A stretch of DNA of 64,000 nucleotides from an uncultured Lachnospiraceae bacterium (GTDB lineage: Bacteria; Bacillota; Clostridia; Lachnospirales; Lachnospiraceae), in assembly GCA_910577765.1 (NCBI GenBank), contig CAJTOV010000003.1, positions 1 through 64,000 of the forward strand, given 5' to 3'. Below, in pieces: positions 31,228 through 40,166 of this stretch. Positions within the stretch are counted from its first letter, which is position 1. Every line of letters begins with the position of its first letter. A program made the translations under genes and the position numbers. A model generated the notes under the pieces. That model made no database searches and was not told where the DNA came from. It saw only the letters and a list, made by a program, of their open reading frames with translations.

Positions 31228-33297
31228 ATGTGTCAAGAACAGAATTGTAAATGCAAAAAGCCGTACTACATTACCACTGCCATCGCCTACACCTCCGGCA
31301 AGCCTCATATAGGCAACACCTATGAGATCGTGCTGGCCGACAGCATTGCCCGGTATAAGCGGGAGCAGGGATATGATGTCCGGTTCCAGACCGGCACCGA
31401 CGAGCATGGCCAGAAGATCGAGCTGAAAGCAGCGGAAGCAGGCGTGACCCCCCAGGCCTTTGTGGACCAGGTAGCAGACCAGATTAAGCAGATCTGGGAT
31501 ATGATGAACACCTCCTATGACAAGTTCATCCGCACCACGGACAAGGACCACGAGGCCCAGGTCCAGAAGATTTTTAAGAAATTATACGATCAGGGAGATA
31601 TTTACAAAGGCTACTATGAAGGCCTTTACTGCACCCCCTGCGAGTCCTTCTTCACCGAGTCCCAGCTGGTGGACGGCAAATGTCCCGACTGCGGACGGGA
31701 GGTCCAGCCTGCCAAAGAGGAAGCCTACTTCTTCAAAATGAGCAAGTACGCAGACCGTCTCATTGCCCATATTAACCAGCACCCGGAGTTCATTCAGCCC
31801 GTATCCCGCAAGAACGAGATGATGAACAATTTCCTGCTTCCCGGTCTCCAGGACCTGTGTGTGTCCCGCACCTCCTTTACGTGGGGGGTTCCGGTGGACT
31901 TTGACCCCAGGCATGTGACCTACGTGTGGCTGGACGCCCTGACCAACTACATTACCGGTCTGGGCTACGATGCCGACGGCAGCCATGGAGAGCTGTTCGG
32001 AAAATACTGGCCTGCGGATCTGCACCTGATCGGCAAGGATATTATCCGGTTCCATACCATTTACTGGCCCATTTTCCTGATGGCCCTGGACATTCCCCTG
32101 CCCACGCAGGTGTTCGGCCACCCCTGGCTGCTGCAGGGAGACGGCAAGATGAGCAAATCCCGTGGAAATGTCCTTTACGCCGATACCCTGGTGGATTTCT
32201 TCGGCGTGGATGCGGTCCGTTACTTTGTGCTTCATGAAATGCCCTTTGACAATGACGGAGTGATCTCCTGGGAGCTGATGGTGGAGCGGATGAACTCTGA
32301 CCTGGCCAACATCCTGGGAAATCTGGTAAATAGGACCATTTCCATGTCCAACAAATACTTCGGCGGCCTGGTGCGGGACGGCGGTGCGGCGGAGGAAGTG
32401 GATGCAGACTTAAAGCAGGTGGTACTGGAATCCGTGAAAAAGGCAGACGCCAAAATGGACGAGCTGCGGGTGGCAGATGCCATCTCCGAGATCTTCAACA
32501 TTTTCCGCCGGTGCAACAAGTATATTGACGAGACCATGCCATGGGCCCTGGCCAAGGACGAGGCTAAGAAGGACCGTCTGGCTACGGTACTCTATAATCT
32601 GGTGGAGGCCATCACCATAGGCGCCTCCCTGCTGGAATCCTTTATGCCTGAGACCTCGGCGAAGATTCTTGCCCAGCTCAATGCCTCCAAACGGACCCTT
32701 GCGGATATGGGTACCTTTGGTCTCTATCCGTCCGGCAGTCAGGTGACCGGCAAGCCGGAGATCCTTTTCGCCCGGATGGATGTAAAGGAAGTGCTGGATA
32801 AGGTGGAAGCCATGCACGCTGCCCAGGAAGCAGCGGAACAGGCCGCCGGAGCAGGAAATGCTGACGGAGCCAAGGCTGGAGATGCTGTTTCCGGAGCCGC
32901 CGGAAACGCATCCGGGGCCGGTGCTGCCGGAACCGCCGGAGAAGCTGCTCCCATTGACGTGGAGGCCAAGCCGGAGATCACCTACGAGGATTTCGCAAAG
33001 CTCCAGTTCCAGGTAGGGGAGATCATCGCCTGTGAGGAAGTGAAGAAATCCCGGAAGCTTCTGTGCAGCCAGGTAAAGATCGGAAGCCAGGTGCGCCAGA
33101 TCGTCAGTGGTATCAAGTCCTGCTACTCACCGGAGGAGATGGTAGGCAAGAAGGTGATGGTTGTTACCAATCTGAAGCCTGCCAAGCTGGCCGGACTTAT
33201 GTCAGAGGGCATGCTTCTGTGTGCAGAGGATGCGGAAGGCAGTCTGTCCCTGATGGTACCGGAGAAATCCATGCCGTCCGGAGCGGAAATCTGCTGA
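31228..33297 (+). CDS. metG: Methionyl-tRNA synthetase
   Basis: A 689-residue class I aminoacyl-tRNA synthetase that charges tRNA-Met. Signature HIGN is at 27-30 and KMSKS at 307-311. A zinc knuckle lies at about 130-150 (CTPC...CPDC). The anticodon-binding helical domain occupies about 370-530. A C-terminal EMAP/Trbp111-like tRNA-binding domain (about 585-689: FAKLQFQVGEIIACEEV, SGIKSCYSPEEMVGK) follows, giving the dimeric bacterial form. Between them is an unusual Ala/Gly-rich linker (about 530-580). TAGGAGG precedes the ATG. Its stop codon overlaps the traX-like start (TGATG), and the tatD gene follows, an arrangement similar to metG-tatD (yabD) in many Firmicutes. Confidence 0.98.
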   Translation: MCQEQNCKCKKPYYITTAIAYTSGKPHIGNTYEIVLADSIARYKREQGYDVRFQTGTDEHGQKIELKAAEAGVTPQAFVDQVADQIKQIWDMMNTSYDKFIRTTDKDHEAQVQKIFKKLYDQGDIYKGYYEGLYCTPCESFFTESQLVDGKCPDCGREVQPAKEEAYFFKMSKYADRLIAHINQHPEFIQPVSRKNEMMNNFLLPGLQDLCVSRTSFTWGVPVDFDPRHVTYVWLDALTNYITGLGYDADGSHGELFGKYWPADLHLIGKDIIRFHTIYWPIFLMALDIPLPTQVFGHPWLLQGDGKMSKSRGNVLYADTLVDFFGVDAVRYFVLHEMPFDNDGVISWELMVERMNSDLANILGNLVNRTISMSNKYFGGLVRDGGAAEEVDADLKQVVLESVKKADAKMDELRVADAISEIFNIFRRCNKYIDETMPWALAKDEAKKDRLATVLYNLVEAITIGASLLESFMPETSAKILAQLNASKRTLADMGTFGLYPSGSQVTGKPEILFARMDVKEVLDKVEAMHAAQEAAEQAAGAGNADGAKAGDAVSGAAGNASGAGAAGTAGEAAPIDVEAKPEITYEDFAKLQFQVGEIIACEEVKKSRKLLCSQVKIGSQVRQIVSGIKSCYSPEEMVGKKVMVVTNLKPAKLAGLMSEGMLLCAEDAEGSLSLMVPEKSMPSGAEIC

Positions 33298-34265
33298 TGT
33301 CCGGGAGAGAGTCCGGCATTCTGCCGGGAAATCCGCCGGGGAGCCAGCCAGTCCGGCATGGTCTGTTTTCCAGGGGCCTAAGCGGCAGCCAGTTAAAGCT
33401 GGCTGCCGTTATCACAATGCTGATTGACCACACGGCATTTCTCCTGCTGGGCCGGGGCTGGCTTCCTGCCCTGGCAGAGCAGCTAAGGCTTCTGGCAGCC
33501 ACCGGTTCCGGTATCCGGCAGCCAGCCTATGCCACCCTTCTGGCCAGCTACCAGAACTGGGTCCTGGTATACCGGACCATGCGCACCATGGGGCGGGTTG
33601 CCTTTCCCATCTACGCCTTTTTGCTGGTGGAAGGCTATTGCCACACCCGGGACTGGCGCCGGTACGGGGCACGGCTGGGGATCTTTGCCCTGGTGTCGGA
33701 GATTCCCTTTGACCTGGTGACCACCGGCAGCATGTTCAGTCCAATGGTCCAGAATGTCTTCTTCACCCTGCTGATCGGTCTGCTGACACTCAAAGCCCTG
33801 GACTTTCTGGGTAATCCGTCAGCATCCCCGGGCCAGTCTTCCCGGTCAGCGTTCCCGGGCCAGTCTTCCCAGTCAGCGTCCCCGGGTCCCTCCTCCCAGC
33901 CCACCTTTCAGGCTTACCAGTCCGGTATGACAGGAAGCCTGCTGCGGGCCGCGGTCCTGGTGGGAGCCCTCTATCTGGCCTGGTATCTGCACACGGATTA
34001 CGATTGCGGAGGAATCCTCCTGATTCTGGTCTTTTACTATTTCCGCGCCTGGCGGCAGCGGGGCTGTTTCATAGGACTTTTCTGGATGATGTGTGTGTCA
34101 GGCACCTGGTACTACCTGCCCGGCTACATGGCCTCCTTTGGCCTGATCTGGCTCTACAACGGCCAGCGGGGACGGCAGCCCTGGCCGTGGAAAATGGCTT
34201 ATTACCTGTTTTACCCGCTTCATCTGCTGGCCCTGTATGGAATTTATGCATTTGTAATAGTTTAG
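33297..34265 (+). CDS. TraX-family membrane protein
   Basis: A 322-residue membrane protein resembling TraX (known as the F-pilin acetyltransferase; widespread chromosomal homologues have unknown function). Family stretches are LKLAAVITMLIDHTAFLL (about 34-51), GRVAFPIYAFLLVEGYCHT (about 99-117), the RLGIFALVSEIPFDLV region and MVQNVFFTLLIGLL. The start ATG overlaps the metG stop codon as TGATG, which implies coupling. A Ser/Pro/Gly-rich insertion (about 175-205), encoded by imperfect 27-bp DNA repeats, interrupts the membrane segments. About eight spans are predicted. Confidence 0.8.
   Translation: MSGRESGILPGNPPGSQPVRHGLFSRGLSGSQLKLAAVITMLIDHTAFLLLGRGWLPALAEQLRLLAATGSGIRQPAYATLLASYQNWVLVYRTMRTMGRVAFPIYAFLLVEGYCHTRDWRRYGARLGIFALVSEIPFDLVTTGSMFSPMVQNVFFTLLIGLLTLKALDFLGNPSASPGQSSRSAFPGQSSQSASPGPSSQPTFQAYQSGMTGSLLRAAVLVGALYLAWYLHTDYDCGGILLILVFYYFRAWRQRGCFIGLFWMMCVSGTWYYLPGYMASFGLIWLYNGQRGRQPWPWKMAYYLFYPLHLLALYGIYAFVIV
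33826..33902 (+). repeat. Imperfect tandem repeats inside traX-like gene
   Basis: Three in-frame units of 27 bases, built on TCAGCGTCCCCGGGCCAGTC, encode S-A-S/F-P-G-Q/P-S-S-Q/R. They form a hydrophilic loop between two membrane segments. Confidence 0.8.
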
Positions 34266-34344
34266 ACATCCCCTGAACAGTTACATGCAGTCCCCTTCAC
34301 CGGACGAGATCCGTCCGTTACACTTCCCCCGGAAAGGAGCCCCC

Positions 34345-35109
34345 ATGATTTTCGACACCCATGCCCACTACGACGACGAAGCCTTTGCCCCGGACCGGGA
34401 CATGCTTCTGGAAAGTCTGGCCGCCCACAACATCGGCACCGTAGTCAACATCGGCGCCAGCATCCAGACCACAAAGAACACACTGGCCCTGGTCCATCGG
34501 TATCCCTTTCTTTACGGAACCGCAGGCGTACACCCAAGCGAGACCGGAGAGCTCAATGACCATCTGCTGGACTGGCTGAAACATGTTGCCGGCGAGAACA
34601 GGATTGTGGCCATCGGCGAGATTGGCCTGGACTACTACTGGAAGGAGCCGGACCCTGCAATCCAGAAACACTGGTTTGTCCGGCAGATGGACCTGGCCCG
34701 CCAGGTAAAGCTGCCAGTGGTGATCCACAGCCGGGATGCCGCCAAAGACACCCTGGATATCATGAAGGCAGAGCAGGCCGGGGATTTAGGCGGTGTCATC
34801 CACTGCTTCTCTTACGGAGTGGAGATGGCGCGGGAATACCTGGATATGGGCTTTTACTTAGGAATCGGCGGCGTGCTGACCTTTGAAAATGCCAGAAAGC
34901 TGAAAGAGGTAGTAGCCTACATGCCCATGGACCGGATCGTCCTGGAGACCGACTGTCCCTACCTGTCCCCGGTACCTCATAGAGGCAAACGCAACTCATC
35001 CCTGAACCTGCCCTATGTGGTGGAGGCCATCAGCCGGATCAAACAGGTACCGGCAGAAGAGGTGGTTGCCATTACGGAACAGAATGGGCGGCGGCTGTAT
35101 CGAATTTAA
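34345..35109 (+). CDS. tatD: TatD-family DNase
   Basis: A 254-residue metal-dependent hydrolase with a TIM-barrel fold. Ligands are in order: FDTHAHYD (HxH, residues 3-10), GEIGLDYYW (Glu about 91), IHSRDA (His about 127), IHCFS (His about 152) and ETDCPYL (Asp about 203). Length matches TatD/YabD. TatD acts as a 3'-5' DNase and is implicated in DNA repair and quality control. The start used is the ATG after AAAGGAG at 34345, since the upstream frame extension has no ribosome site. It lies downstream of metG and the traX-like gene, so probably in one transcript. Confidence 0.95.
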   Translation: MIFDTHAHYDDEAFAPDRDMLLESLAAHNIGTVVNIGASIQTTKNTLALVHRYPFLYGTAGVHPSETGELNDHLLDWLKHVAGENRIVAIGEIGLDYYWKEPDPAIQKHWFVRQMDLARQVKLPVVIHSRDAAKDTLDIMKAEQAGDLGGVIHCFSYGVEMAREYLDMGFYLGIGGVLTFENARKLKEVVAYMPMDRIVLETDCPYLSPVPHRGKRNSSLNLPYVVEAISRIKQVPAEEVVAITEQNGRRLYRI

Positions 35110-35156
35110 CTGTAACACCAGAAGTCATGACCAAAACACTGTTAGTAACATTTTTC

Positions 35157-35185
35157 TTGTATTATAACAATTTGAATGTTATAAT
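35157..35185 (+). promoter_or_regulatory. Promoter and operator of AbiE-like pair
   Basis: TTGTAT (35157-35162) and TATAAT (35180-35185) are 17 bases apart. A perfect inverted repeat ATTATAACA-N7-TGTTATAAT (35161-35185) covers the spacer and the -10 box. AbiEi antitoxins are known to repress their own promoter through inverted repeats, so this is the likely operator. Confidence 0.7.
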
Positions 35186-35203
35186 GTTTTTGAGGTGATG
35201 ACT

Positions 35204-36160
35204 GTGCTGGATTACTTGAACCAGACTCTTGGATTGGAGGCAACAATAACTCCATGGGCGGATGCGGATCGATTTCCACTTTATTTGAGAAGCGGGAAGA
35301 AATATTTTCTGCTGCATATTGGTGGAGTGGAGTGCGTTCTCATTGAGACAGATAAGAAGACTTTTAGTCTGCCCACTTTCCGCAGGCAGATGGCAAAGCT
35401 GCCCGGCCAACCGGAGCATCTTGTTTTGCGCTTCAAGCATTTGGAGTCCAGGCAGAGGAAAGCGTTGATCGAAGCGCAAATACCATTTATTGTTCCAGGC
35501 AGTCAGGTTTACCTGCCGTTTCTGGGGGTGGTTCTGCAAGAGCGCATGAAATCGGCCAGGGCGGCTCCCGGGAAACTCTCCCCAGCAGCGCAGATGATCC
35601 TATTGTACCTGATCTATAAGCCAGATGTGCAGCTTGTTCGCAAGGTTGATCTGGCCAGGCGGCTGGAACTCTCCGCCATGAATGTGACCCGGGCCGTGCA
35701 GGAACTGGAGGCATTGGAGCTGATCACTGTGGAAAGGGTCGGCCGCAGTGATTACGTGTCTGCGGTTGATTCCGGCAAATCCCTTTATGAAAAGGCCCTG
35801 CCCTACATGATAGACCCTGTGCAAAAGCGGCGCTATGTTCAAAAAGCGGATTTGTTTTCTGAACTTCCTATGGCAGGAGAGTATGCATTGGCAGCACACA
35901 GCATGCTCAACGGGCCCCAAATTGAATGCAGGGCCATAAGCAGGAAGAAGTACAAAGAACTTGATGGGATTGAGGAAATTGACCCTGCATGGACCAGCAG
36001 TCTTGACTATATCCAGTTGGAGCTTTGGAAATATGACCCTCAACCCTTGGTTGATTACCATGCGGTGGATGTAATATCTTTGGCCTTGTCGCTACGGGCC
36101 AATAGGGATGAGTGTGTAGAACAGGCAGTGGAGGAACTGATGGAGGGATACAAATGGTAA
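35204..36160 (+). CDS. AbiEi-like antitoxin / winged-helix regulator
   Basis: A protein of about 318 residues. The middle part contains a winged helix-turn-helix (LSPAAQMILLYLI, then RKVDLARRLELSAMNVTRAVQELEALELITVE). The C-terminal part (MAGEYALAAHSMLN, then IECRAISRKKYKEL, ending with the ALSLRANRDECVEQAVEEL helix) resembles the AbiEi-type antitoxins encoded with nucleotidyltransferase toxins. The start is uncertain: GTG 35204 has GAGG at ideal spacing, while GTG 35195 and ATG 35198 are in frame but too close to it. It overlaps the following toxin remnant by 7 bp. Antitoxin and autorepressor role is inferred from family and context. Confidence 0.7.
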   Translation: MLDYLNQTLGLEATITPWADADRFPLYLRSGKKYFLLHIGGVECVLIETDKKTFSLPTFRRQMAKLPGQPEHLVLRFKHLESRQRKALIEAQIPFIVPGSQVYLPFLGVVLQERMKSARAAPGKLSPAAQMILLYLIYKPDVQLVRKVDLARRLELSAMNVTRAVQELEALELITVERVGRSDYVSAVDSGKSLYEKALPYMIDPVQKRRYVQKADLFSELPMAGEYALAAHSMLNGPQIECRAISRKKYKELDGIEEIDPAWTSSLDYIQLELWKYDPQPLVDYHAVDVISLALSLRANRDECVEQAVEELMEGYKW

Positions 36161-36619
36161 ACGGCTTGGATTCCTTTCGGGAAAAATTCAAGGGATACGA
36201 GGATTGCTATACTGCCGGTATCGGAGGAGATCTCCAGCCTATCCGCCATCATGCTGGACGATAATTATTACCGGCTCATGCTGTCCGGACGCAAAACGGT
36301 GGACGGAGTATCAATCCTGGGAGCAGAATGTCTGATGCTGTTTAAAATGAAAGCATGGCTGGATTTGCGGCAGAAAAAAGCAGATGGAGTCCATGTCAAT
36401 GAGCGGGATTTGAAAAAGCACAGGAATGATGTGTTTCGGCTGTTCCCTCTGGCAGAACCTGCCGTTCAAATTGCCGTTACTTCAGCAGTCAAGGCTGATG
36501 TGGAACAATTCATACATGCAATGAAACGTGACCCGGTTGATTTGGAACGGCTGGGCGTTGAGGGGATGCCATTGGATGAAATTTTAAGGACCCTGGAAAG
36601 AATGTTTGCTGTTCTTTAA
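36154..36619 (+). pseudogene. AbiEii-like nucleotidyltransferase toxin, core deleted
   Basis: The frame starting at ATG 36154 reads NGLDSFREKFKGYEDCYT, the expected N-terminus of nucleotidyltransferase-type toxins. It then shifts into nonsense. From about 36208 another frame resumes with VSEEISSLSAIMLDDNYYRLMLSG, then FKMKAWLDLRQKKA and RDLKKHRNDVFRL, the C-terminal half of the same family. The segment that should carry the GG-x-D-x-D nucleotidyltransferase core (about 100 or more residues) is missing and the frame has changed, so an internal deletion has removed catalysis. The upstream antitoxin gene remains intact. Confidence 0.8.
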
Positions 36620-36647
36620 AATGGAGAGTATGCTTTCGGCAATCAAG

Positions 36648-36695
36648 AAAGGGGCTGTGAATAAATGACACTATCCATTTATTCACAGCCCCTTT
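36648..36695. terminator. Strong bidirectional terminator
   Basis: A perfect 20-bp stem (AAAGGGGCTGTGAATAAATG, 36648-36667, with 36676-36695) with an eight-base loop lies between the toxin remnant and the convergent response-regulator gene. The stem ends in AAA/TTT followed by TTCGAATTTTC on the plus strand. Confidence 0.85.
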
Positions 36696-36744
36696 TCGAA
36701 TTTTCAGGATATTTTCTTATGATATTCTGATTCTGGCCGCCGTT

Positions 36745-38316
36745 TTATGGATGCTGCTGCACCTCCGAAGGGGATTTGCCATAATACCGCTTAAACGCCG
36801 CACTGAAATAAGCCGCATTCTCATACCCGGCCTTTGCGGCGATCTCATACATTTTCATATTGGTGGTTTTCAGAAGGGTCATGGCCTTGTCCATCCGCAC
36901 CCGGATCAGGTAATCCGTAAAGGTAATCCCGGTTTCGCTTTTAAACACCGTGCTGAAATAGGACGTGCTCAGGCATACCGCCCCGGCCACCTCATCAATG
37001 GAAAAGGACGAGGACATGTAGTGCTCCTGGATGTAGACAATGGCCTGGTCAATCAGCCTGCCGTACCGGCTTTTGTTGATGCGGATGCTGTCGCAGATCC
37101 GGAACAGGGTTTCCTTCAGATTTTCAATGCTGGATTCCAGGGTTCCCCCGGAGGTGGCCTTCTGAAATTCTTCAACCGGATTCTGGAAAATGTCCTGGAG
37201 ACGGATTCCCGACTCCCCCAGCTCTTTCATGAGCCGGGTGTAGAAGCTGCCCAGGGAAAAGGTCATATAGAGATAGCTTTCACTGCCCCTGTGATACAGC
37301 CAGGTCTTTAATTCCTCCAGCTCCCGGCTAATGCCCTCCCGGTTCTGCTCCCGGATAAAGGCGATCAGCCGGGTATCCGGGATCGGATATTCCAGCCGGT
37401 TCTCCGGCTCTTTATGCAGATAGGACTCTACCTCCTCGTAGAAAATATCCGCGTTGGAGCCCTTGATAAAATGCAGCTTGCTGGCTTCCCGGCAGGCCTT
37501 GACGCTGTCCCGGAGCCGGCGCAGCCCCTGGAGGATACTGCCGGAAGCAATACTCACATCCCAGTACCTTTCCCCATGGGGAAAATGCTCCCGTATACAG
37601 TCCACCAGAACCCGCCGGTTCATGGCCAGCTCCATGTCAGAGGGAGATACCAGGCAGATGCTGTACCGGTACTGATGGGATTCCAGCAGAAAGAAATGCT
37701 CTTGTAAAAGAAGCTGGTTGAGACCGGCAAACCGGCGTTCCGAAGCATACCGGATATCGTCGGACAGCCGGGCCAGACTGGGCTCATCTAAGTCCACCTG
37801 GATGAAACAGCACCAGGCAGAAGGGTCTAAGTCAAGCTCATTCCACAAAGGGTCCTGGTCTGTGACCGAGACCTCCTGGACGGCCAGGCTCCGCAGCAGC
37901 TCCGTGGCCATCATCCGTTTGTCCTGGTGGAACTGGCGGCAGTGGGCCACGGCACTTTCCAGGGTCCTGGTCATGGCTTCCAAGTCAATGGGCTTTAAGA
38001 TGTAATCCAGGGCACGCAGATGCATGGCAGTCCTGGCATATTCAAAGTCATCATAGGCACTGATGATGAGAATCACCATATCCGGGTTCAGCTTTCTGGC
38101 CCGGCTGGAAAGCTCCAGCCCGTCAATATAAGGCATACGGATATCGGTGATCAGAATATCCGGCGGGTTTTTCCGGATCTGGCTTAAGGCATCCTGGCCG
38201 TCCGCCGCCGTGCCAGCCAGACAGATCCCAAGCCCTTCCCAGTCAATCTGGCCGGCCAGCCCCTCCAGTATGATCTCGTTGTCATCACAAAGCATTGCCC
38301 GGAACAAGTGGGTCAT
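36745..38316 (-). CDS. YesN-type AraC response regulator
   Basis: A 523-residue response regulator. The receiver domain (1-120) has acidic pocket Asp11-Asp12, phosphoacceptor Asp58 in ILITDIRMP, and the usual Lys in LKPID (about 108). A long variable middle leads to a C-terminal AraC-type double helix-turn-helix (about 420-520: FSIDEVAGAVCLSTSYFSTVFK, then MKMYEIAAKAGYENAAYFSAAFKRYYGKSPSE). It is the partner of the upstream YesM-like kinase, with which it overlaps by 32 bp. The ATG at 38316 directly abuts AAAGGAG, so a TTG at 38307 with nine-base spacing may be the true start. It probably activates the adjacent catabolic and ABC transport genes. Confidence 0.92.
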   Translation of the reverse strand: MTHLFRAMLCDDNEIILEGLAGQIDWEGLGICLAGTAADGQDALSQIRKNPPDILITDIRMPYIDGLELSSRARKLNPDMVILIISAYDDFEYARTAMHLRALDYILKPIDLEAMTRTLESAVAHCRQFHQDKRMMATELLRSLAVQEVSVTDQDPLWNELDLDPSAWCCFIQVDLDEPSLARLSDDIRYASERRFAGLNQLLLQEHFFLLESHQYRYSICLVSPSDMELAMNRRVLVDCIREHFPHGERYWDVSIASGSILQGLRRLRDSVKACREASKLHFIKGSNADIFYEEVESYLHKEPENRLEYPIPDTRLIAFIREQNREGISRELEELKTWLYHRGSESYLYMTFSLGSFYTRLMKELGESGIRLQDIFQNPVEEFQKATSGGTLESSIENLKETLFRICDSIRINKSRYGRLIDQAIVYIQEHYMSSSFSIDEVAGAVCLSTSYFSTVFKSETGITFTDYLIRVRMDKAMTLLKTTNMKMYEIAAKAGYENAAYFSAAFKRYYGKSPSEVQQHP

Positions 38317-40156
38317 CTCCTTTCTGCCTGGGAATCCGCAGGCTTACCTCTGTACCGAAATCCGGCTCCGACGTAATGGTCAGCCCATAACTTCCTCCAT
38401 AGTAAATATGAATCCGCTGGTTAACATTGTAAAGTCCATACCCGGAATCCCGTTTCTGAAAGCCAGGCCTGGGACCGGCGCCGCTGTCCTGCTCCAGGTC
38501 AGCCCTGCCGCCCGGTCCCGGCTTGTCCCCGCCCCATTCATCCGCCAGCTGCCTTCTCAGCTCCGCCAGCTTCTCCGGCTCCATTCCCCTGCTGATATCC
38601 TGCACTGCCAGCACCAGGCAGTGGGCTTCCTCGTAAATACTCACCTGTATAAAGACCTTCTGCCCCGGAAGAGGCACCGCATGGGCAATGGCATTTTCCG
38701 CCAGAGGCTGGAGCAGAAGCTTTAAAGTCCGGTAGGAATACAGCGCCGGGTCACATTCAATGGCATACTCGAATTTGCGGCTGTAAATCATGTTGGTGAT
38801 GAACAGATAGCTGCTGATGTGCTGGAACTCCTCCCGGATGGTAATGATCTCATTGCCCTTGCTTAAGGAAATCTTAAAAAGGTTGGACAGCTCCCGCAGC
38901 ATTTTCTCTGCGTCCTGGTTCTTGTCCATCCGCAGCAGCCACATAACCGAATCCAGGGAATTGTGGAGAAAATGGGGCTGGATCTGGGCCTGCAGCGCTT
39001 TCAGCTCTGAGTTTTTCAGCTTCCGCTGTTCCTCATAGATCTGGCTGATCAGCTCCTGGGTCCGCTCCAGCATCTGGTTGAAATTCCTGCCCAGCCGCCC
39101 CAGCTCATCGGTAAAAGGAGCCCTGTAGCGGACCGAGAAATCCCCGTTCTCCACATTTTCCATCATCCGGCAAAGGACCTGCACGGGCCGGTAAACCGAC
39201 TGGGAGATCAGCATGGCCACATACAGGGAGGAAAAAAGGACAATCAGCAGAACCAGCATGACAATCCGGGTAATATCCCTGCTGTTTTGGGTGAGAAACC
39301 CCCGGTCAATGATTCCGGCAATCCGCCAGTTGGAATTGCGCAGGGTGCGGCTGACCACCAGACACTGCTGGTCAGGCACCACAATGGATTTGCCCACTTC
39401 GGTGCCGGTGGCATCCAGAATATGGGAGATCAGTTCCCCGGACACCCCGCCGGAGTTCTGGGGCTCCCGGACCCCGTCCGACCGGAAGAGAATATCCCCG
39501 TTCTGGTCAATGATGCATATGACCCCGTTGCGCAGACCGTGGCGGATCTTCTGGGTAATGGCCTCTTCCCGGATGTCCGCGGCCACAATGCCGTTGACCA
39601 GGCCGGAGGCCTTGTCCATAACAGGCTGTCCTACGGTGATGAACCGGTCACTGATGGAACTGCGGACAATGAAGCTGCCCTCATGGGGCGGAAACCAGAT
39701 GGCCTCCCGGCTTTTGGCAATGGTCCGGTACCAGGCAGTTTCCCGCATGTCCCCGGACTTGAAGGAATAGTAGCTGGACTTATAACACCCGCCGTTCTGG
39801 CCGATCATGTACACCCCGAAAATATCCTTCCGGTAGGTGGAAATGGAAGCCAGCTCCATACTTCCGGCCAGGTCATTGGAATACTGCTCCCGGATGGAAG
39901 GAAACTGCATGCGCAGATATTTCTGCATGATAATATCCCCGGTCAGCAGGTCACACAGGCTCCAGGCGTCATTTAACAGACTGTCAATATCGTCGCACAC
40001 CAGGTCAATGGTCTCGATGGATGTTTTCTCCGTCATGTCGAAAATAAACCGGGTATACAGACGGTAAGCGGCAATCCCCACCAGCAGCACGGGAATGCAG
40101 GACAGGGTCACCAGGGACAAAAGCAGCTTCCTGCGAAAAGAAAGACTAGTCTTCAT
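38285..40156 (-). CDS. YesM-type sensor histidine kinase
   Basis: A 623-residue membrane kinase with an N-terminal membrane segment (about 10-33), an extracytoplasmic sensor region (dCache-like, about 34-280), a second membrane segment (about 285-308), a HAMP linker (about 310-365), and a His_kinase domain with phosphorylated His in QPHFLHNSLDSVMWL (about 410). The HATPase domain has N-box LLQPLAENAIAHAV and G-boxes including GYGLYNVNQRI. The start at 40156 lies just after the upstream stop; upstream ATGs in frame lie within the preceding gene. The kinase is preceded by a membrane-anchored sugar-binding-type protein, so it may sense ligand through that protein, as in three-component systems. 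Confidence 0.92.
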   Translation of the reverse strand: MKTSLSFRRKLLLSLVTLSCIPVLLVGIAAYRLYTRFIFDMTEKTSIETIDLVCDDIDSLLNDAWSLCDLLTGDIIMQKYLRMQFPSIREQYSNDLAGSMELASISTYRKDIFGVYMIGQNGGCYKSSYYSFKSGDMRETAWYRTIAKSREAIWFPPHEGSFIVRSSISDRFITVGQPVMDKASGLVNGIVAADIREEAITQKIRHGLRNGVICIIDQNGDILFRSDGVREPQNSGGVSGELISHILDATGTEVGKSIVVPDQQCLVVSRTLRNSNWRIAGIIDRGFLTQNSRDITRIVMLVLLIVLFSSLYVAMLISQSVYRPVQVLCRMMENVENGDFSVRYRAPFTDELGRLGRNFNQMLERTQELISQIYEEQRKLKNSELKALQAQIQPHFLHNSLDSVMWLLRMDKNQDAEKMLRELSNLFKISLSKGNEIITIREEFQHISSYLFITNMIYSRKFEYAIECDPALYSYRTLKLLLQPLAENAIAHAVPLPGQKVFIQVSIYEEAHCLVLAVQDISRGMEPEKLAELRRQLADEWGGDKPGPGGRADLEQDSGAGPRPGFQKRDSGYGLYNVNQRIHIYYGGSYGLTITSEPDFGTEVSLRIPRQKGDDPLVPGNAL

Positions 40157-40166
40157 AATATAATCG

